NCBI RefSeq assembly: GCF_900167125.1
Contig: NZ_FUYC01000002.1
Location: 62,001-126,000, forward strand
DNA from: Paucidesulfovibrio gracilis DSM 16080
GTDB lineage: Bacteria > Desulfobacterota > Desulfovibrionia > Desulfovibrionales > Desulfovibrionaceae
Length of the DNA stretch: 64,000 bases
Reading direction: 5' to 3'
The notes beneath the pieces were generated by a model. It did not search any database. It was not told the origin of the DNA and saw only the letters and a program-made list of their open reading frames with translations. The translations under genes were made by a program, and so were the position numbers. Shown piece by piece: positions 1 through 8,009 of the stretch; position 1 is the stretch's first letter, and every line of letters begins with the position of its first letter.

Positions 1-12
1 TTTCGACTCCGG

Positions 13-282
13 CTAGGCTTCGGAGGCGACGATGTGGACCCGGGTCTTGGTCCGGCGGTTGCGGACGTACTTTTCGTACTTGACCGTACCATCCGTAAGG
101 GCAAACAGGGTGTAGTCCCTGCCCATGCCGACATTTTCACCGGGATGAATCTTGGTACCGAGCTGGCGCACGAGGATGTTGCCCGCGAGCACTTCCTGGC
201 CGCCGAAGCGCTTTACGCCCCGCCGCTGGCCTTGGGAGTCGCGACCGTTCCTGGAGCTGCCGCCTGCTTTTTTATGAGCCAT
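13..282 (-). CDS. rpmA: 50S ribosomal protein L27
   Basis: This is an 89-residue ribosomal protein L27, which sits near the peptidyl-transferase centre of the large ribosomal subunit. It begins [20 protein letters not shown], the highly conserved L27 N-terminus, and has the family's usual length. There is no extra N-terminal cleavable extension of the Firmicutes type. It lies 18 bases downstream of rplU on the same strand, the standard rplU-rpmA operon. The next gene in that operon (often obgE) would lie left of the window. Identification is secure from the sequence. Confidence 0.98.
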   Translation of the reverse strand: MAHKKAGGSSRNGRDSQGQRRGVKRFGGQEVLAGNILVRQLGTKIHPGENVGMGRDYTLFALTDGTVKYEKYVRNRRTKTRVHIVASEA

Positions 283-300
283 GACGTTCTCCTTGCGGCA

Positions 301-612
301 CTAGGCCGTGATGCTTTTGACCTTCAGGCGCGTGAAGTCCTGACGGTGGCCCTGCTTTTTGCGGGCGTCCTTTTTGGGGAGCTTGTGGAAGACCACGACT
401 TTCTTACCGCGGCCGTGCTTGACGACTTCGCAATCCACCTTGGCGCCGTCCACATAGGGAGCGCCGATTTGGGTGGCGTCGCCGTTGCCCACCAGCAATA
501 CCTTATCGATGGAAACAGTGGAACCGGCTTCCGCCTTGAGCAGCTCCACGTCCAGTTCGAGGCCTTCTTCCACGCGGAACTGTTTTCCGCCGGTCTCGAT
601 GATTGCAAACAT
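301..612 (-). CDS. rplU: 50S ribosomal protein L21
   Basis: This 103-residue protein is ribosomal protein L21, which binds 23S rRNA in the large subunit. The start MFAIIETGGKQFRVEEG and the C-terminal KKQGHRQDFTRLKVKSI stretch are typical of the family, and the length is normal. It is the promoter-proximal gene of the rplU-rpmA pair. The GGAGG ribosome-binding site (623-627, complementary strand) lies 10 bases upstream of the ATG. It faces a complementary CCTCC 9 bases further upstream, described as a separate entry. Confidence 0.98.
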   Translation of the reverse strand: MFAIIETGGKQFRVEEGLELDVELLKAEAGSTVSIDKVLLVGNGDATQIGAPYVDGAKVDCEVVKHGRGKKVVVFHKLPKKDARKKQGHRQDFTRLKVKSITA

Positions 613-622
613 ACTAATGATA

Positions 623-641
623 CCTCCGTCTCACAAGGAGG
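623..641 (-). promoter_or_regulatory. Leader hairpin over the rplU ribosome-binding site
   Basis: On the complementary strand the rplU Shine-Dalgarno GGAGG (623-627) can pair with CCTCC (637-641) across a 9-base loop. Pairing would hide the site. Ribosomal protein operons are often autoregulated in their leaders, but this stem is only 5 bp, so a regulatory role is a guess. The rest of the 613-954 gap shows no convincing gene. It presumably holds the rplU promoter and the end of the convergent-side ComF operon. Confidence 0.3.
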
Positions 642-954
642 GCAACCTATCCGCAAGAACCGATAAAAGTCAAGCCTTGAACGTGACCTTTTTCCCGGTG
701 CGCGAGGTATGCGCGACCCTGGGAATCGGTTTTGTGCGGGGATGCCGCCCGGGTTTGCGAAGCCGTGCCGAAATATCGGCATATGCTTCGTCCAGCTATG
801 ATTCTGACGATATGCAGCTTATGGCTCCGGGTTGATCAGAGGATTTTTGTTTTCATAACGGTGCCCGGGCGCTGCGTCGAACCAGTGTCCATATCTTTCC
901 TTGGGGGGAAAGGCAAGTGTTTTTCTGCGGCGCTGTGGGGACGTACGACGAGCT

Positions 955-1761
955 TCAGGCCCGGGCCACGACCAGCACATCCACGCGGTCGGCTCCGGCG
1001 TCCTGCAGGGAGCGGGCGCATTCCCGCAGTGTCGCACCGGTGGTGCAGACATCGTCCACCAGCAGGATGCGGCGGCCCTGCACCAGGGGAGAAGCGGTAA
1101 AGGCGTGGCGCAGGTTGGTGCGGCGTTCCGTGGCTTTGAGCGTGGATTGGGGGGGCGTGTTTCGAATGCGCTGCAGGGCCGAATCCGCCAGAGGAACCTT
1201 GCAGATGCGGGCAATGGGCCGGGCCAGGATGCGGCTTTGGTTGAAGCCGCGACCACGCAGTCGGCGCGGATGCAGGGGGACGGGGACCACTAGTTCCGGG
1301 AGCAGCAGTTCGGGAGCGTAGGGCAGGAAACCTGCAAAAGCGCGTTGCCAGGCCGATGCCGCCAGCCGACCGAGCAAATTCGATGTCTGGATGCCGCCGT
1401 GAAATTTGAAATTAACGATCAAATCCCGCAGTGGGCCTTGGTATCGTCCATGCAGGAGAAAGCGGTTCCAGGGGGGCGGATCGGCGCGGCAGGAGCCGCA
1501 GAGCATGGGGGTATCGTGCTCAGAACTGAAAAAAACGCCGCATTGCGGGCAATGGCCCGCGCTACGGGGAGCCAGGGCCGCGTTGCAGTCCGGGCAGAGA
1601 CCAAGGGCCGACACCGAGTCGGTTGGGCGGCCGCACACAGGGCAACGGACCTGCGCAAGGCCGGTCCATTGCCCCATGGCGCGCCAAAGGGAAAAGCCGG
1701 AACGCAGTCCCGGCAGGGCAGTCCCCTGTGGTGCGGCAGGCGGCTTGCCGGGGAGGTGCAT
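955..1761 (-). CDS. ComF family phosphoribosyltransferase-like protein
   Basis: A 268-residue ComF/GntX-type protein. The N-terminal half has a zinc-ribbon region with paired cysteines at C40/C43, C56/C59 and C71/C74. The C-terminal half is a type I phosphoribosyltransferase fold with the PRPP loop ILLVDDVCTTGATL near residues 235-250. In naturally competent bacteria ComF proteins help DNA uptake. In others the role is unclear, and the substrate cannot be told from sequence. It is the last gene of a same-strand run starting at the nitroreductase, 6 bases after the flavoprotein gene. No good ribosome-binding site precedes the ATG used; Met29 is an alternative start. Confidence 0.85.
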   Translation of the reverse strand: MHLPGKPPAAPQGTALPGLRSGFSLWRAMGQWTGLAQVRCPVCGRPTDSVSALGLCPDCNAALAPRSAGHCPQCGVFFSSEHDTPMLCGSCRADPPPWNRFLLHGRYQGPLRDLIVNFKFHGGIQTSNLLGRLAASAWQRAFAGFLPYAPELLLPELVVPVPLHPRRLRGRGFNQSRILARPIARICKVPLADSALQRIRNTPPQSTLKATERRTNLRHAFTASPLVQGRRILLVDDVCTTGATLRECARSLQDAGADRVDVLVVARA

Positions 1762-1767
1762 GCCGGA

Positions 1768-2364
1768 CTATCCGGCGTGGGTCTGCCAGGCTTGCTTGCC
1801 CAGGGCGCGGATGCGTTCCGCGGCCTCGGGGTGGCGTTCCATGTCCGCGATTTTTTCAAAGCCTCGGAATTCCATGGGATCCTGAAGCTCCAGATTGAAG
1901 CTTTGCAGGAAGTATTTCATGGTCAGGCGCGCCCCCTCAAAGAGCTTGTCACCTTCGGAGCGTCCCGCGAACAAGGTCATGTAGGCGGGTCGTACCGGGC
2001 GCTCCGCCACTTCGGGGTCATTTTTCATCTTGCGGGCGTAGACCCATTGGCTGCGGTCGATGAAGGTCTTGAGCCGCGAGGGAAGGTGATAGAAGTAGAT
2101 GGGCGCGGCAAAGAACACGAAGGGCGCGTTCAGCATGTTTTCGAAGAGGTCCAGGGCATAGTCCTTGCCTTGCAGCGCGCAGGGGCTGGCCGGGTCTTTT
2201 TCGCAGACGCGGCAGGCCCGGCAAGGCTTGATTTCCACTTTACGCAGTAACACGGTGTCGGCTTCACCGCCGGCCTCGCGCACGCCTTCGAGAAAAAGGT
2301 TCATGGCGTTGTTGCTGTTGCCCTGTGCCCGGTGACTACATTGAAAGACGATGGGGTTGCTCAT
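1768..2364 (-). CDS. NADPH-dependent FMN reductase / flavodoxin-like iron-sulfur flavoprotein
   Basis: A 198-residue flavodoxin-fold protein. After the first strand (IVFQCSHRAQGNSNN), where the FMN phosphate loop is expected, there is a cysteine cluster at C48, C51, C54 and C62 (CRACRVCEKDPASPC). This resembles the iron-sulfur flavoproteins of anaerobes. The segment FFAAPIYFYHLPSRLKTFID matches the conserved second FMN-contact region. It probably moves electrons from a pyridine nucleotide or ferredoxin to an unknown acceptor in the cytoplasm. It follows the candidate selenoprotein by 27 bases, with an AAGGAG site 9 bases before the ATG. Confidence 0.8.
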   Translation of the reverse strand: MSNPIVFQCSHRAQGNSNNAMNLFLEGVREAGGEADTVLLRKVEIKPCRACRVCEKDPASPCALQGKDYALDLFENMLNAPFVFFAAPIYFYHLPSRLKTFIDRSQWVYARKMKNDPEVAERPVRPAYMTLFAGRSEGDKLFEGARLTMKYFLQSFNLELQDPMEFRGFEKIADMERHPEAAERIRALGKQAWQTHAG

Positions 2365-2391
2365 GAAAACGCTGCTCCTTGCTGATGAAAT

Positions 2392-2616
2392 TCAGGTCGC
2401 CTTGCGGGTCAGGAGGATCCGCAGGTGGTCGCTTTCGGGAAATCGTTCATACGTCCATTCCGGCAGGATGTGCAGGGCGTTGTCGATCTGGCCGAGCTGG
2501 GCCTCGTCGATGCGCGCCTCAATGGCGCCATCCCGGGTGAAGCGGAGATACCAACCTATCTCCAGTCCCACGCCTCAACATTTGCCACGCAGGTCGAGTC
2601 GGTGCTTCACGTCCAT
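2392..2616 (-). CDS. Candidate small selenoprotein (in-frame UGA)
   Basis: Reading from ATG 2616, codons 1-13 give MDVKHRLDLRGKC, codon 14 is TGA (2575-2577), and the same frame continues 60 codons to TGA at 2392. The product would be 74 residues with a Cys-Sec pair. Codon use is GC-rich at third positions on both sides of the TGA, as expected for one continuous gene. A 7-bp hairpin with a GGTTGG loop begins 11 bases after the TGA and its loop begins 18 bases after, a position seen in bacterial SECIS elements. The gene starts 15 bases after the MBL hydrolase stop and precedes a flavoprotein. LDLRGxC loosely recalls TusA/SirA-type proteins, but I do not recognise the family. A broken gene is the main alternative. 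Confidence 0.6.
2544..2563 (-). promoter_or_regulatory. SECIS-like hairpin
   Basis: On the transcribed strand GGAGATA pairs perfectly with TATCTCC around the loop GGTTGG. Bacterial SECIS elements lie just downstream of the UGA inside the coding region and carry G residues in the apical loop for SelB. Here the first loop G is 18 bases after the UGA. The codons inside the hairpin (ATA, GGT, TGG, TAT) are less GC-rich than their neighbours, which suggests constraint by RNA structure rather than by codon preference. Confidence 0.6.
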
Positions 2617-2631
2617 GGTCGGATATCCTGT

Positions 2632-3252
2632 CTACAGTCCCGTGAAAAAGGGGTTGTGGTTTTCTTCCTCGCCCACCGTGGTCTGCTCCATATGCCCCGG
2701 ATAGAGGATCGTGGCGTCGGGCAGGGTGAAGATGTTCTCGCGCACGGATTGGGCCAGGGTATCGGCGTTGCCGCCCGGAAAATCGGTACGGCCCACGGCG
2801 CGCCGGAAGATCAGGTCGCCCACGAAGGCGAGTCCGGCATCCGGGAAATAAAAGGTCAGGCTGCCCGGAGTGTGTCCGGGGGTGTGCAGTGCCTGGCATT
2901 CCTGCCCCAAAAAGGTGTGTCGTCCTGGTTCCAGCGCCTGGAAATCAAAAAGCTCCACTTTGGGGAGTCCCATGATGCCGCCCTGTCCCACTTCGGTTTG
3001 CAGCAGGTGTTCATCCGCTTGCGGAGCCAGCACGGGCGCGCCCGTTGCCTCGGCCAGCGCCTTGCAACCGTAGATGTGGTCGAAGTGCAGGTGTGTCACC
3101 AGGATGTGGGTGAGGGTGAGGTTTTTTTTTCGCAGTTTGTCCAGGATGGGCGCGGGATCACCGCCCGGATCAATGACCACGGCCTCGCCGTTGTGGCTGC
3201 AGAGGTACGTGTTGGTGCCAAGAGGTCCGAGCACCAGCGTGATTACGTTCAT
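2632..3252 (-). CDS. MBL-fold metallo-hydrolase (glyoxalase II-like)
   Basis: A 206-residue metallo-beta-lactamase fold hydrolase. The metal motif THLHFDH gives H54, H56, D58 and H59; a later HTPGHTPGS and GDLIF supply the other expected metal ligands. Its size and motif order match the YcbL/glyoxalase II-like group, which cleaves thioesters such as S-lactoylglutathione, though the true substrate is unknown. Its ATG overlaps the stop of the nitroreductase by 4 bases, so the two are translationally coupled. The candidate selenoprotein follows 15 bases after its stop. Confidence 0.9.
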   Translation of the reverse strand: MNVITLVLGPLGTNTYLCSHNGEAVVIDPGGDPAPILDKLRKKNLTLTHILVTHLHFDHIYGCKALAEATGAPVLAPQADEHLLQTEVGQGGIMGLPKVELFDFQALEPGRHTFLGQECQALHTPGHTPGSLTFYFPDAGLAFVGDLIFRRAVGRTDFPGGNADTLAQSVRENIFTLPDATILYPGHMEQTTVGEEENHNPFFTGL

Positions 3253-3785
3253 GAGGTGAAGTCCTCCAATACGAAGTCGGAAAGAGGTTCGCGTTGGGAG
3301 CTGCCCGTCTGGGCGGGGTGTCCCATGGCAATAATGGCCTGGAGTTCGAACGTTTCGGGCTGGAGTCCCAGGATGGGAAGTACGGCTTTTTCCTGGTTGA
3401 TGATTTCTCCCAGCCAGACCGCACCCAGGCCCAGGGCGTGGGCCGCCAGCAGCATATTCTGTGCTGCGGCTCCGGCGGACTGGTGGTCCTTGCGTGCATT
3501 ATACAACCGATCCTTTTGCAGGAGCAGCACGACCATGACGTCGCATTCGCGGACTACATGTGCGTATTTGGTCTGCCCGGCCAGGTCTTCGCGCCGGGGG
3601 TCGTCCGGGCCGATGACCAGAAAACGGCAGGGCTGGTTGTTCAATCCGCTGGGCGCCCAGCGGCCCGCTTCGAGCACGGCAAGCACGTCCTCGCGGGATA
3701 CGGGGGTACCCGTGAACCGTCGGATGGAGCGTCGCTCGCGTATGGCGGTCAGTACCGGAGCCGCGTTCGATGTGGTTTGGGACAT
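3249..3785 (-). CDS. Nitroreductase family protein
   Basis: A 178-residue FMN-dependent nitroreductase-fold protein, short like many anaerobe members. It has the N-terminal ERRSIRRF, the RWAPSGLNNQPCRF active-site segment and a C-terminal MGHPAQTG, all typical of the family. Such enzymes use NAD(P)H or ferredoxin to reduce nitroaromatics, quinones or other acceptors; the natural substrate is not evident. It heads a same-strand run of five genes, with MBL hydrolase, UGA-containing ORF, flavoprotein and comF downstream. Confidence 0.88.
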   Translation of the reverse strand: MSQTTSNAAPVLTAIRERRSIRRFTGTPVSREDVLAVLEAGRWAPSGLNNQPCRFLVIGPDDPRREDLAGQTKYAHVVRECDVMVVLLLQKDRLYNARKDHQSAGAAAQNMLLAAHALGLGAVWLGEIINQEKAVLPILGLQPETFELQAIIAMGHPAQTGSSQREPLSDFVLEDFTS

Positions 3786-3929
3786 GTCTTCTCCTTATTT
3801 CGAAGGGGTACGTTAGCTCATGGCGGGTTTCGCGGCAAGGGGGCGTGCGGCCTCCCCGGTGGGAGAAAGGATTAAAATGCCGATGGCCAGGGGCTTTGAA
3901 AGCATGGCGGCTTGGCGTATGCTGCATCC

Positions 3930-6767
3930 ATGCGTGGAGTCTTTTACAACGCGTGCCGGGCGCACCAAGGGGAGCTGCTCCTGTGGGGAGCGCTGATTCT
4001 GGCGTGTGTTCTGCTGGTGTGGTCGCCTGTGGGGGCATGGGCCGGGACATCCGGACCGCTGGTGGTCGTGCGTGATGCCCGCGGCGAGCCTTGGTTGCGG
4101 TTTCGGCCCGTGGGCGCGCTGCAATGGGACGGCACGGCCTTGCGCGGCACGTTGCGGCTGGACTCCACGGAGATAGAGACCCCCTGGATTCGAGGCTCTC
4201 TGCGGGGCAATGCACTGGCGCGGCTGGACGGATCGCGTGTGCTGCTGGAGGAGTTTGATTTTTATTTGAACAATGCGGCCATGCCCGTGCAGGAGGCCGG
4301 GGAAACGACGGACAAAGCGCCTCTGGTGGATCTCGGCGATCTGCGTTTGCGTGGAAGCGGCGTCTGGCATTCCGGATCAGGGCGGCTGGAGTTGAGCGCA
4401 TTGCAATTGGAGGCTCCGGATGGGGCGAGGTTGACCGGGGAGCTGGATTGGGATCCGAGGCAGGGCTTGCGTACGGATCTGAGCCTGGCTGCGGAGCAGG
4501 GGGACGCCCTGGTGCGACGCTTGGCCCGCGTGTTCCCAGCAAGTCTGGAACAGGTGGCGGTTTCCGGGCCGTTGCAATTGGGAATGCGGCTGGAGATGTT
4601 GTTTTCCCCGGCTGAAGCCGCTTCGTCCGGGCAGCGGGACAGGGAAGCGGGGCAGGTGGGGCAATGGAATTTCGGGCTGGATGTGCGGCAATCCGTTCGT
4701 CTGGCCGTGGCCGATGCCTTGGTGCGCGTGCCGCGCCTGAATGCGGAGGTGCAGCTTTTGCCCGGATCGAGCGGAGCGTGGGACGCTTCGGGTCGGGTGG
4801 CTGTTCGTGGACGGCTGCACCCGGGCGGTGTGGAGCTGGTGTCGCCCAAACTATCTTTTGATGCAGGAGTATCCGGCAAGGAATATCATTTCCGGCGGTT
4901 GCGTCTGGAAAGCGCCGAGGGGCTGGTCCTGGCCGGACGCAAGCTCCCGGTGCGCGCGGTTACCCTGCGCGGCAGGCTCACGCCGCGTGCGGATCAGGGC
5001 TGGCACGCCCATGATCTGCGGGTATCCCTGCCTGGTGCCACCCTTGCCGGAGAGGCGCATATCGAGCCGGACGGGACGGTACGCACTGTCTTGCAGGCTG
5101 GGGGCATGGATTTGGAACGGATCGGGCCGGTGCTTGGTACCTTGGCCGGATTGGACGGACTCACGGCGCAGGGGCGTGCCGGGTTGTCCGTTTCCGTGGA
5201 GATGGGAGCTGAAACCATTACCGGAGATGTGCGTCTGCACTGGCGCGAAGCGGCTTATATGTCCGGGGACGCGCAATATATGGCCCAGGGGCTGGAAGGT
5301 TCGCTGCGGCTGCGCTCCCGGCTGAGCATGAAAACGCTGCGGCGTTGGGTCAACGCGGACCTGCGTCTGGACGGGGGGGAGCTGCTTTTTGGTCCCACGT
5401 ACCTGGATCTTGCCGGGCATCCGTTGCGTTTTACGGGCAATGCCAACCAGATCGGGGCGGATCGGTTTAAAGACTTGCAGGCTCGATTGGACTGGCAGGG
5501 CTATGGTACGGTGGAAGCTGAGGGCGACCTCTGGGCGCACGGGCCGCTGTCGGAATGGCGGTGCCGGGCCGGGCTGGATGTGGAGGATTTGAATCTGGGA
5601 CCGGTGTTTGCCTCGTTCGTGTCCACCCCCATGGGGCTGACGCGCTGGCAGGGCGAGAATGCCGGACTCGGCGGCACGGGGCATTTGACCCTTTCCCTCT
5701 ATTCCGACGGAACCCGGGCCGATCTGGAGGGACGAATGCGGCTTGTGGACGCGTCCCTTCGTAGCGCCGAGGGCGGAGTGGACGTGCGCGGCGCGAATTT
5801 GGATCTGCCCGTGCGGTATCGGCTCAAAGGTGAGGCGTCCATGCCCGGTGTGTCGGAACTGGACCCGGAGGAGACCGGGGCGCTGCGTGTAGGCCATCTG
5901 CATACGCCATGGTCCGAGCGGGAGAATCTGGCGTTTCGTCTGGCATTGGTTCCCAACCGGCTCTATTGGCTGGATCCTGTGGCCATCCCTCTGTTTGGCG
6001 GCCGCATCCGGCTGGAGGATTTACAATGGGACCGACCGCTTTCGCGCTCCTTCAAGTTCGGCGTGAACGCATCGTTCCGGGGCATTGATCTTGCCCAATG
6101 GTCGCGGGAGGGGGTGCCGCTTCGCGGCGTGCTTGAAGGCGACCTGGGACGCATCACGGCCACCCGGCATCGGATCAGCATTCCCGGGGCGATCCGGGGA
6201 ACATTCTTTCAGGGGCGGCTTCGGGCGGATCGGCTGTTCATGGATTGGCCTTTTGAGGCGCGGCGACAGTTCGGGGGCGAGGTCTCGGTGCGTGGCATGG
6301 ATCTGGAGTCCCTTTCCGGCGCGTTGGGCGTTGGGCGGGTCACCGGGTTGCTGGATCTGGATTTACAGGATTTCCTGTTCGCCTTTGGCCAGCCCGCCCA
6401 ATTTACGCTCACGGCGCAGACCTCCGGGGAAGGGGATTTTGAAAAAAGTGTGAGCCTCAAGGCCGTGAACTCCCTGTCCGTGATCGGTACGGGGTCGGGT
6501 CTCGGCGACGTGGGCGTGGGGCTGTTTGCCTCATTTTTTGAGGAGTTTTCCTATGCGCGCATCGGCTTTCAATGCATTCTGAATAATGATAGATTCCAGG
6601 TACGCGGCCTGATCCGGGAGGGCGGCGTGGAATATTTGATCAAAAAACCGTTCTTAACCGGCATCAACGTGGTCAATGGCAACCCGGAGAATTTCATCAG
6701 TTTCGCGGATATGCTGGAACGGATGCAACGGGTGGTCAAAGGTTCGGCCCAAGCAGCTCCCCAGTGA
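3930..6767 (+). CDS. YdbH-like AsmA-fold intermembrane lipid transport protein
   Basis: A 945-residue protein with one N-terminal membrane segment (about residues 15-38) and then a long, beta-rich periplasmic body made of repeated amphipathic strands. The C-terminal part (GGRIRLEDLQWDRPLSR onward, then LEGDLGRI and the terminal FISFADMLERMQRVVKG) resembles the YdbH domain. In E. coli YdbH spans the periplasm as one of the AsmA-like bridges for phospholipids and works with lipoprotein YnbE and with YdbL. The next gene here is YnbE/YdbL-like, which supports the call. I start at ATG 3930; a TTG lies 18 bases upstream in frame. Neither has a clear ribosome-binding site. Confidence 0.75.
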   Translation: MRGVFYNACRAHQGELLLWGALILACVLLVWSPVGAWAGTSGPLVVVRDARGEPWLRFRPVGALQWDGTALRGTLRLDSTEIETPWIRGSLRGNALARLDGSRVLLEEFDFYLNNAAMPVQEAGETTDKAPLVDLGDLRLRGSGVWHSGSGRLELSALQLEAPDGARLTGELDWDPRQGLRTDLSLAAEQGDALVRRLARVFPASLEQVAVSGPLQLGMRLEMLFSPAEAASSGQRDREAGQVGQWNFGLDVRQSVRLAVADALVRVPRLNAEVQLLPGSSGAWDASGRVAVRGRLHPGGVELVSPKLSFDAGVSGKEYHFRRLRLESAEGLVLAGRKLPVRAVTLRGRLTPRADQGWHAHDLRVSLPGATLAGEAHIEPDGTVRTVLQAGGMDLERIGPVLGTLAGLDGLTAQGRAGLSVSVEMGAETITGDVRLHWREAAYMSGDAQYMAQGLEGSLRLRSRLSMKTLRRWVNADLRLDGGELLFGPTYLDLAGHPLRFTGNANQIGADRFKDLQARLDWQGYGTVEAEGDLWAHGPLSEWRCRAGLDVEDLNLGPVFASFVSTPMGLTRWQGENAGLGGTGHLTLSLYSDGTRADLEGRMRLVDASLRSAEGGVDVRGANLDLPVRYRLKGEASMPGVSELDPEETGALRVGHLHTPWSERENLAFRLALVPNRLYWLDPVAIPLFGGRIRLEDLQWDRPLSRSFKFGVNASFRGIDLAQWSREGVPLRGVLEGDLGRITATRHRISIPGAIRGTFFQGRLRADRLFMDWPFEARRQFGGEVSVRGMDLESLSGALGVGRVTGLLDLDLQDFLFAFGQPAQFTLTAQTSGEGDFEKSVSLKAVNSLSVIGTGSGLGDVGVGLFASFFEEFSYARIGFQCILNNDRFQVRGLIREGGVEYLIKKPFLTGINVVNGNPENFISFADMLERMQRVVKGSAQAAPQ

Positions 6768-6823
6768 CGCGCAAGGCCGGTCCGTGGCCGGTGGAGTATT
6801 GTGGAGCCAAGAGGAGGAATTCC

Positions 6824-7390
6824 ATGCGACGTTTGTTTCAAATTCAGGGTGTGTTCATCCTGCTGCTGGTCACGGCCTGTGTGACCGTGAATATTTATTT
6901 TCCGGCGGCCGAACTGAAACGTGACGCGGAAAAGGTGGTCAAGCGGGTGTACGGCATCGAAGGCCAGGAGGAGCAGGAATCGCAGGAATCCGCGCCCGGC
7001 CAGTCCTGGCTGGAACTGCTCGGGCCGTCCGTGGCCCATGCCCAGGATTACCAGTCCTTTTCCAACTCCGTGACCCGCGGCATTGAGCAGCAGCTCGGCC
7101 AAGTCTACAAGCAGCTTAAGCCGTTTTACGCCTCGGGCAACGTGGGGCTGGATCAAAACGGGTTCGCCACCCTGCGCGACAAGAGCGGCCTGAACATGCA
7201 ACAGATTGGGTCCATCAACCGGCTTATCTCCCAGGACCGCAGCCTGAAGCAGCAGCTGTATCAGGAAAAGGCCAAGGCAGCTCAGACCCCGGGCAAGGCG
7301 GGCAAGGTGCAGGCCATTTATGCTGATATCTGGAAGGGGTATGCCGCGTCTGGCACTTGGATTCAGGACGGCGGCTGGCGTCAGAAGTAG
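6824..7390 (+). CDS. YnbE/YdbL-type lipoprotein (DUF1318)
   Basis: A 188-residue lipoprotein. The signal peptide ends in a lipobox VTAC with C19 as the lipidation site. Next comes TVNIYFPAAELKRDAEKVV, which looks like the strand-and-helix region of E. coli YnbE. The rest, ending in a GTWIQDGGWRQK tail, resembles YdbL (DUF1318), where the conserved end is similar. One polypeptide thus seems to hold what E. coli makes as two proteins. AGGAGG precedes the ATG by 6 bases. It lies 56 bases after the YdbH-like gene and surely shares its transcript. In E. coli these partners support YdbH bridge function at the outer membrane. Confidence 0.75.
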   Translation: MRRLFQIQGVFILLLVTACVTVNIYFPAAELKRDAEKVVKRVYGIEGQEEQESQESAPGQSWLELLGPSVAHAQDYQSFSNSVTRGIEQQLGQVYKQLKPFYASGNVGLDQNGFATLRDKSGLNMQQIGSINRLISQDRSLKQQLYQEKAKAAQTPGKAGKVQAIYADIWKGYAASGTWIQDGGWRQK

Positions 7391-7567
7391 AAGTTTGAAG
7401 TCGCCGGGACCGTGCGCCGGGGGAGCTTCCGGCGTTGTTCCGCAGCGGGTGACGAATTGAACCAGGGGCCGGGGAACGGATCATTCTTGTAGGGAAAGAT
7501 TCGCCTCCCGGCTCCTGCTTATTTTAGCCCATGAGCTACTCCCGCCGGGGGCGGACAGCGTTGGGCA

Positions 7568-7990
7568 TCAAGGACGCAGGTAGCCGAGGCGCTCCATGCG
7601 GACCGGGTCTGCGAAGCGTGCCATGGCTGTTTGCATGACGCGGAAGCCGAAACGTTCGTAAAATCCTTCCTTTCCCGGCACCGCATAGAGCAGCACGGTC
7701 TGTCCCTGAATTCGTTCCAGCAGGGCGTTGAGCAGGCTCGTACCCAGGCCTTTTCCCTGGTATTCCGGCAGGAGACAGAGATCGTAGATCGCGGCCTGGA
7801 ACACGCCGTCGTCCAGCGCCCGGCCCATGCCCGCCAGTTTGGAACCGTCCAGGGCAAAGACCGTTACCTGCGAGGCCTGAAACGCCCGCCGCAAGGGGGC
7901 AGGGTCTCGCGGGGCCAGGGTCGCGGTGATGAGCTTCGCGGCTTCCTGCCAGTCGATCTCATTGGTATTGGAGTGAATCCGCAGGTGCAT
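7568..7990 (-). CDS. GNAT family N-acetyltransferase
   Basis: A 140-residue GNAT acetyltransferase. The acetyl-CoA binding motif is LLPEYQGKGLGTSLLNAL (Q/RxxGxG/A), followed by FYERFGFR, the usual C-terminal strand-helix signature. The acceptor substrate is unknown. It is clearly a paralogue of the protein at 8608-8973: both begin MHLxxxxxTxExDWxxAA and keep the same spacing to the GMGR strand. The MarC gene stands between them, and all three run in the same direction, so they may form one operon. Confidence 0.88.
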   Translation of the reverse strand: MHLRIHSNTNEIDWQEAAKLITATLAPRDPAPLRRAFQASQVTVFALDGSKLAGMGRALDDGVFQAAIYDLCLLPEYQGKGLGTSLLNALLERIQGQTVLLYAVPGKEGFYERFGFRVMQTAMARFADPVRMERLGYLRP

Positions 7991-8009
7991 GGAATGGGGA
8001 TGGATTCTA

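Noticed and set aside
2392-2571. A shorter gene starting at the GTG just after the UGA instead of a selenoprotein
   Set aside because: GAGG lies too close to that GTG to act as its binding site, and it would leave the coding-like codons and the Cys before the UGA unexplained. It remains the fallback if SECIS evidence fails.
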